A stretch of DNA of 64,000 bases from CAZGNZ01 sp964527215. GTDB lineage: Bacteria > Fidelibacterota > Marinisomatia > SCGC-AAA003-L08 > JACNLC01. Positions 63,830-64,000 of the stretch are shown piece after piece. The first letter of the stretch is position 1. Every line of letters starts with the position of its first letter. The stretch spans positions 29,522 through 93,521 of the forward strand of contig CAZGNZ010000014.1 of NCBI GenBank assembly GCA_964527215.1. Reading direction: 5' to 3'. Under the pieces are notes generated by a model. The model was not told the origin of the DNA and searched no databases. It worked only from the letters and a program-made list of their open reading frames with translations. A program made the translations under genes and the position numbers.

Positions 63830-64000
63830 TTGGGATCCTCCCAAGCTTTCGACGAGGGTCTGATTCTCATCATCCGCTCATGCTCTAATCCCTGTTAGTA
63901 ACGACTGTTATTGACGGGGATTTTAAGTACTTAGATGAGATTAGCTAGCCTAAATTATTCACGAGTATAAAAGAAAAGGGTAGCATAGAATCTTATAACA
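63830..64000. other. Right-edge noncoding stretch
   Basis: 171 bp with no gene seen. TTGGGA-TCC-TCCCAA at 63829-63843 is a small perfect hairpin directly at the stop codon but has no T-run, so termination is doubtful. The last 70 bp are AT-rich and may be the promoter of a gene beyond the window. Confidence 0.35.

Noticed and set aside
1..64000. CRISPR arrays, tRNAs, rRNAs, insertion sequences, attachment sites
   Set aside because: Looked for spaced direct repeats, T-loop GGTTCRA patterns, transposase motifs and integrase genes; none was found by eye. A covariance-model scan would be needed to exclude small RNAs.

Overview
The window looks like chromosomal DNA from an uncultured member of the Fibrobacterota-Chlorobiota-Bacteroidota (FCB) superphylum. 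The closest fit by feel is Marinimicrobia (SAR406), with moderate confidence. The reasons are type IX secretion C-terminal domains, a PorV/PorQ-type barrel, several secreted proteins ending in dockerin-like calcium repeats (the D-I-L-D-V-V-L-L-V-D type), a GCMD...DDGSC marine surface motif, a Bat operon, and one promoter matching the Bacteroidota pattern TTTG-N19-TAnnTTTG. No rRNA, tRNA, CRISPR array, insertion sequence or phage gene was found.

Layout. 1-4.8 kb (minus): partial sucC, carbamate kinase, a cyclic-2,3-diphosphoglycerate-synthetase-like GTPase and P5C dehydrogenase. 5.6-7.0 kb: a succinate-semialdehyde-type aldehyde dehydrogenase. 7.3-10.9 kb (minus): an overlapping trio of MscS channel, thiamine pyrophosphokinase and M61 peptidase. 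11.4-20.6 kb (plus): housekeeping genes, namely a SpoU methyltransferase, a saccharopine-dehydrogenase-like enzyme, truA, an HtrA protease, purB-purC-purS-purQ, a DUF4321 protein, tatA and gatA. 20.6-26.1 kb: batA-batB-batC-batD-batE, closed by a textbook terminator.

26.8-53.9 kb is the most interesting part, a polysaccharide utilisation region. It begins with a three-gene sensory unit (membrane-anchored sugar-binding protein, histidine kinase, sigma-54 activator). A sodium/sugar symporter follows. Next come a large CBM/dockerin/T9SS protein, a TonB-dependent receptor, a 1338-residue T9SS protein and a PorV-like barrel. After a likely terminator come a parvulin-type lipoprotein, a GH16-GH5-CBM6-dockerin enzyme, a GH97 enzyme, a CBM9-SGNH protein and a GH16 laminarinase-like lipoprotein. 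No SusD is visible. The GH16 domain of the fusion enzyme is a natural circular permutant resembling the Fibrobacter succinogenes lichenase. I infer mixed-linkage or beta-1,3-glucan as the main substrate: surface hydrolysis, TonB uptake, periplasmic trimming, sodium-driven import, with periplasmic sugar sensing driving sigma-54-dependent expression.

54.0-64.0 kb: a large orphan sensor kinase with a periplasmic binding-protein-like domain, a CapA-family protein, a fused IorA-IorB indolepyruvate ferredoxin oxidoreductase, and an overlapping leucine-rich-repeat/dockerin secreted protein.
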